This document shows, piece by piece, positions 5,714-8,989 of a stretch of 8,989 nt of DNA. Below the pieces are notes generated by a model that did not search any database, was not told the origin of the DNA, and was given only the letters and a program-made list of their open reading frames with translations. The translations under genes were made by a program, and so were the position numbers. The stretch is from contig JAGLEW010000039.1 in the NCBI GenBank assembly GCA_023144875.1, positions 1 through 8,989 of the forward strand, read 5' to 3'. Positions within the stretch are counted from its first letter, which is position 1, and each line of letters begins with the position of its first letter. The DNA is from Methylococcales bacterium. GTDB lineage: Bacteria > Pseudomonadota > Gammaproteobacteria > Methylococcales > Methylomonadaceae.

Positions 5714-7699
5714 TTAAAGCACAGCCTCAACACTTGCGACAACATTTTCAACCGTAAAGCCAAAGTGTTTCATCACAACGCCACCAGGCGCTGATTCGCC
5801 AAAGGTATCAATACCGACAACACCGCCTTCAAGACCCACATATTTACGCCAAAAATCACTCACACCCGCTTCAACCGCAACCCGTTTAACCCCTGGGGTT
5901 AAAATGCTGTCTTTATAATCTTGATCTTGACGATCAAAAACATTGGTTGATGGCATAGAAACAATTCGAACGTTTGTGCCTTTGTCGGCGAGTACCGCTT
6001 GCGCTTTCAGTGCTAAATCAACTTCTGAGCCTGTGGCAATAATAATGGCACTTGCATCGCCTGCCGATTCTGAAATCACATAAGCACCCTTGCGAATGGC
6101 GGCAATTTGCTCATCGGTTCTTGAAATAAAAGGTAAGCCCTGACGACTAAGTACTAAGCTTGTCGGCCCGTCCATACGCTCAACACCCATGACCCATGCA
6201 ACCGCTGTTTCAGTTGAATCGGCAGGTCGCCATACGGTCATATTCGGGATGTAACGCATGGCGGAGGTATTTTCAATCGGTTGATGCGTTGGTCCGTCTT
6301 CACCCTGACCAATTGAATCATGTGTTAACACCGCAATGGTACGAATTTTCATCAATGCCGCCATGCGGAAAGCACTTTTAGCATAATCAGAGAACATATG
6401 GAAGGTGCCACCGAATGGTAATAACCCACCATGCAATGTCATGCCATTCATGATGGCGTACATACCAAATTCACGCACACCGTAAGAAATATAGTTCCCA
6501 ATTTCTTTACCAGTGACATGGGTAAAACTATCACAACTGGTTAAGTTTGAACCTGTCAAATCAGCAGATCCACCCAAAAATTCAGGTAAAGTCGGTGCTA
6601 ATCCTGCGATCACTTTTTGTGAGGATTGACGTGAGGCTAAACTGGCAGCAGCTTCATTGGTTTCAGCAATAAGTGCATCACTTTTTTCTTTCCAGTCGGC
6701 AGGTAAATCATTCGCCATACGACGTTTGAATTCAACCGCTAATTCTGGATATTCAGCCGCATATGCCTCAAAACGGGTATTCCATTCTGTTTCAACCTCT
6801 GCGCCTTTTGATTTTGCATCCCAACCTGCATAAACATCATCAGGAATCACAAAAGGTTCTGCGTCCCAGCCTAATTCTTTACGAACTAACGCAACTTCTT
6901 CATCCCCTAATGCGGCACCGTGGCAATCATGGCTTCCACTTTTATTAGGTGAACCATAACCGATAATCGTTTTACAGCAAATTAATGAAGGTCTGTCAGT
7001 TTCTTTTTTCGATAGAAGGATTGCGGCATTAATCGCATCTGAATCATGCCCATCAACTGAAATAACATGCCAGCCATAGGCTTCAAAACGTCTTACGGTA
7101 TCGTCTGTATACCAGCCGTCAATGTGACCATCAATTGAGATATTGTTATCATCCCAAAAGGCAATTAAATTCCCTAAGCCCCATGTTCCTGCTAATGCGC
7201 ACGCTTCATGAGAAACACCTTCCATCAAGCAACCATCGCCCATAAATACATAAGTATTATGATCAACGATTTTATGATTTGGTTTATTGAACTGGTCTGC
7301 AAGGACTTTTTCTGCCATTGCAAAACCTACAGCATTCGTAATACCTTGCCCTAGAGGGCCTGTGGTGGTTTCAATGCCAGGTGCATAGCCGTATTCAGGA
7401 TGACCTGCACATTGTGAATGTAATTGGCGAAAAGAAGACAATTGATCCATTGCTAAGTCATAACCTGACAAATGCAATAGTGAATAAATTAACATTGAAC
7501 CATGACCGTTTGATAATACAAAACGATCTCTATCCGCCCATGTAGGACTGGTTGGGTTATGTTTTAAATGATCATTCCATAATACTTCGGCAATATCTGC
7601 CATGCCCATTGGCGCACCTGGATGTCCAGATTTCGCTTTTTGAACTGCGTCCATAGTTAAAGCGCGTATTGCGTTCGCTAAATGTCTGCGTGAAGCCAT
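5714..7699 (-). CDS. tkt: Transketolase
   Basis: Thiamine-diphosphate enzyme moving two-carbon ketol units between sugar phosphates; in the RuMP cycle it helps regenerate ribulose 5-phosphate from fructose 6-phosphate and triose phosphate. The product has 661 residues (E. coli TktA 663) and follows TktA end to end by recall. Key residues are H26 in KSGHPGAPMG, H66 in SNGHGSML, H100, the cofactor motif with D155 (GDGCLMEG) and N185 (DDN), H260 in SGSHDCHG (TktA H261), the catalytic E410 in YGVREFGM (TktA E411), and H472 in GEDGPTHQP (TktA H473). The one-residue shift comes from a deletion near residue 214. The ATG at 7699 has a strong AGGAG six bases upstream. It lies 134 bases after hpi, behind an intrinsic terminator, so it should have its own promoter or depend on readthrough. 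Confidence 0.97.
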   Translation of the reverse strand: MASRRHLANAIRALTMDAVQKAKSGHPGAPMGMADIAEVLWNDHLKHNPTSPTWADRDRFVLSNGHGSMLIYSLLHLSGYDLAMDQLSSFRQLHSQCAGHPEYGYAPGIETTTGPLGQGITNAVGFAMAEKVLADQFNKPNHKIVDHNTYVFMGDGCLMEGVSHEACALAGTWGLGNLIAFWDDNNISIDGHIDGWYTDDTVRRFEAYGWHVISVDGHDSDAINAAILLSKKETDRPSLICCKTIIGYGSPNKSGSHDCHGAALGDEEVALVRKELGWDAEPFVIPDDVYAGWDAKSKGAEVETEWNTRFEAYAAEYPELAVEFKRRMANDLPADWKEKSDALIAETNEAAASLASRQSSQKVIAGLAPTLPEFLGGSADLTGSNLTSCDSFTHVTGKEIGNYISYGVREFGMYAIMNGMTLHGGLLPFGGTFHMFSDYAKSAFRMAALMKIRTIAVLTHDSIGQGEDGPTHQPIENTSAMRYIPNMTVWRPADSTETAVAWVMGVERMDGPTSLVLSRQGLPFISRTDEQIAAIRKGAYVISESAGDASAIIIATGSEVDLALKAQAVLADKGTNVRIVSMPSTNVFDRQDQDYKDSILTPGVKRVAVEAGVSDFWRKYVGLEGGVVGIDTFGESAPGGVVMKHFGFTVENVVASVEAVL

Positions 7700-7747
7700 A
7701 TTTTTCTCCTACTAATTTATTTTATGATGGCAAAGACTGTTTTAATT

Positions 7748-7760
7748 TGACTCGCAGTCA
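7748..7760. promoter_or_regulatory. Inverted repeat TGACT-N3-AGTCA upstream of tkt
   Basis: The plus strand reads TGACTCGCAGTCA, two perfect five-base arms around CGC, 48 bases upstream of the tkt start and downstream of the hpi terminator. The position suits a dimeric regulator acting on a tkt promoter; minus-strand TAAAAT just downstream could be the -10, though no good -35 accompanies it. I cannot assign a regulator. Confidence 0.3.
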
Positions 7761-7791
7761 TTTGTCTCTTATTTATTTTTTCCGATATATC

Positions 7792-7826
7792 AAAAAAAAC
7801 GAGTAGTTAAAAACCACCCGTTTTTT
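7792..7826 (-). terminator. Rho-independent terminator after hpi
   Basis: On the minus strand AACGGGTGGT (7822-7813) pairs with ACTACTCGTT (7807-7798) around TTTTA: ten pairs, two G-U. Flanking A and T runs extend the stem, and eight consecutive T's (7799-7792), the first two within the stem, lead out of it. The structure starts within a dozen bases of the hpi stop codon. It defines hps-hpi as one unit, with tkt transcribed separately or by readthrough. Confidence 0.88.
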
Positions 7827-7833
7827 AAAGAAC

Positions 7834-8379
7834 TTATTCCATGTTAGCGTGTCTCTCTCTCATTTTTTCTTCGGGGATTTCTTTTTCCCAAATCAAATGT
7901 GAAACAACCGATTCTAAAAAGCACAATGTAGAAAGTTCAAAGACCGTTCCCATTGGCATTCCTTTAACTGTTGCATAGGAATCATTTTTACCAATTTGAA
8001 AAACACCATCTGCCATATCACCTATGGTTGATTTGGATTTTGAACAAATCAGTACGATTTTAGCACCTACACTTTTTGCTTTATTGGTAAAAGCAATTAG
8101 TTGCTCTGTTTCACCAGACCCTGAAATGATGATTAATAAATCACCATTTTTAATACTTGGAGTGACAATTTCACCCACCATGCTAACATCGTAACCACTG
8201 TGCATTAAACGCATACCCAGAAAATTTCCGACGAGTTTTGAACGTCCGGCCCCTGAAATGAATATACGCTTAGCACCATCAAACATGGCTGTCATTTCTT
8301 CGGCGTATGTCTCTTCAGTTGCATCAAGAATTTCTGAAATTTTACTAATGATTAAACGTTGATTTTCTTGTTGCCACAT
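7834..8379 (-). CDS. hpi: 6-phospho-3-hexuloisomerase
   Basis: Isomerises D-arabino-3-hexulose 6-phosphate to fructose 6-phosphate, the second step of RuMP formaldehyde fixation. It is a small SIS-fold sugar-phosphate isomerase of 181 residues, the usual length. It shows GAGRS (43-47), SGSGET (86-91), the GMPMGTxFE segment (140-148) typical of the family, and the conserved C-terminal RHANME (RHANLE in characterised members). Two in-frame ATGs are possible, at 8385 and 8379. GGAG (8390-8387) is one base from the first and seven from the second, so I chose 8379; using 8385 would add Met-Ala. The gene starts 14 bases after hps, in the common hps-hpi order, and is followed by a strong terminator. 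Confidence 0.95.
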   Translation of the reverse strand: MWQQENQRLIISKISEILDATEETYAEEMTAMFDGAKRIFISGAGRSKLVGNFLGMRLMHSGYDVSMVGEIVTPSIKNGDLLIIISGSGETEQLIAFTNKAKSVGAKIVLICSKSKSTIGDMADGVFQIGKNDSYATVKGMPMGTVFELSTLCFLESVVSHLIWEKEIPEEKMRERHANME

Positions 8380-8386
8380 AGCCATA

Positions 8387-8390
8387 CTCC
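8387..8390 (-). promoter_or_regulatory. hpi: Ribosome binding site that decides the hpi start
   Basis: Minus-strand GGAG lies one base before ATG 8385 and seven bases before ATG 8379. Only the second spacing is normal for a Shine-Dalgarno, which favours the shorter protein. Confidence 0.6.
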
Positions 8391-8393
8391 GTA

Positions 8394-8989
8394 TTATGCT
8401 GCGTCGACTAATTCACGAATTTCACGAGCTGATTCAGCTGGAGAAGGTGCGCCATAGATAGCAGCACCAACTACAATAATGTCAGCACCTGCACGAACAA
8501 CATCTTGCACTGTTGATTGGTTAATACCACCTGCAACTGAAATACGAACGCCTAAATCAAGGCCTGCAATTAAATTCAAGTCATTGAAAGGAGTGTCCCC
8601 TGCTGCTTGTGCATCAAGGCCTGTATGAATGCCCATAATTTGAGCACCCGCTTCAACCATTTCTCTTGCACAGGCTTCTTTGTCTGCTACATTGATTAAA
8701 TCAATTTGAGTTTCAGCACCGTTTGCATTGCTTGCTTTAATAACGCCTGCACACGTTGCGGCACCTGAAACACCTAAAACGGTACAAATATCAGCACCTG
8801 CCGCATAAAAAGGCGTCGCTTCGTACTCACCAGCATCCATTGTTTTAAGATCAACTAAAAGCAATTGGTCTGGAAATCTAGATTTTAGTTCTTCAACTAA
8901 TTTGATGCCGTTATGTTTAATGCAAGGGGTTCCAATTTCAAAAATATCGACATGTGGCGCTACTTCTTCTGCAAGAGCGATGGTTGCGT
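8394..8989 (-). CDS. hps: 3-hexulose-6-phosphate synthase (N-terminus beyond the right edge)
   Basis: Aldol addition of formaldehyde to ribulose 5-phosphate giving D-arabino-3-hexulose 6-phosphate, the carbon-fixing step of the RuMP pathway, cytoplasmic and usually highly expressed. The frame is open to the window edge: 197 complete codons are present, and about 15 N-terminal residues seem missing from a protein of roughly 210. It is an orotidine-monophosphate-decarboxylase-fold barrel. The hallmark D-x-K-x-x-D signature is DLKTMD (fragment residues 46-51), preceded by EIGTPCIKHNG; later strands include MGIHTG, the phosphate-binding ISVAGGIN and IIVVGAAIYG. 3-keto-L-gulonate-6-phosphate decarboxylase is the main related alternative, but the adjacent hpi and RuMP cluster make hps the clear call. 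An ATG at 8864 is internal, since homology continues upstream of it. The promoter lies outside the window. Confidence 0.95.
   Translation of the reverse strand, partial: ATIALAEEVAPHVDIFEIGTPCIKHNGIKLVEELKSRFPDQLLLVDLKTMDAGEYEATPFYAAGADICTVLGVSGAATCAGVIKASNANGAETQIDLINVADKEACAREMVEAGAQIMGIHTGLDAQAAGDTPFNDLNLIAGLDLGVRISVAGGINQSTVQDVVRAGADIIVVGAAIYGAPSPAESAREIRELVDAA

Noticed and set aside
8394..8864. hps starting at the internal ATG at 8864
   Set aside because: The frame and family similarity (EIGTPCIKHNG) continue upstream to the window edge, so this is an internal methionine.
1..8989. tRNA or rRNA genes, insertion sequences, or signs of recent transfer
   Set aside because: No RNA-gene signatures, transposase frames or flanking terminal repeats were seen by eye; all recognised genes are on one strand with similar base composition.

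Overview
The window reads as part of a gammaproteobacterial methanotroph or methylotroph chromosome, most likely Methylococcales. The basis is a low-GC, all-minus-strand run of ribulose monophosphate (RuMP) pathway genes: hexulose-6-phosphate synthase and 6-phospho-3-hexuloisomerase, then transketolase, transaldolase and a class II fructose-bisphosphate aldolase, followed by a homodimeric pyruvate dehydrogenase E1. Methylophilaceae are an alternative. No methane or methanol oxidation gene is visible, so the growth substrate is inferred from the pathway.

The minus strand is read from the right edge leftwards. Positions 8989-8394 hold hps (5' end cut) and 8379-7834 hold hpi, closed by a strong intrinsic terminator at 7826-7792. 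Positions 7699-5714 hold tkt. After a 159-base AT-rich gap comes an unrecognised gene pair: 5554-4829, a single-pass membrane protein with an exported N-terminus, and 4825-4196, a soluble protein. Both are built on a repeated [ST]-G-V-x-x-Y-[LV] motif. Then come tal (4020-3037), fba (2962-1883) with a clear terminator at 1864-1826, and aceE (1721 to beyond the left edge) with its own recognisable promoter.

Hps condenses formaldehyde with ribulose 5-phosphate and Hpi isomerises the product to fructose 6-phosphate. Tkt, Tal and Fba can rearrange sugar phosphates to regenerate ribulose 5-phosphate and release triose phosphate. AceE starts conversion of pyruvate to acetyl-CoA. The window therefore links C1 fixation to central metabolism. 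It lacks the oxidative branch (zwf, gnd), phosphofructokinase, ribose-5-phosphate isomerase and ribulose-phosphate epimerase.

The part that known enzymes do not explain is the tkt-tal interval. Two adjacent, apparently translationally coupled genes share 13 copies of a seven-residue motif, nine in the soluble protein and four in the cytoplasmic tail of the membrane protein. The membrane protein also has a duplicated periplasmic motif. This looks like a paired membrane anchor and soluble partner of unknown role embedded in the formaldehyde-assimilation cluster.
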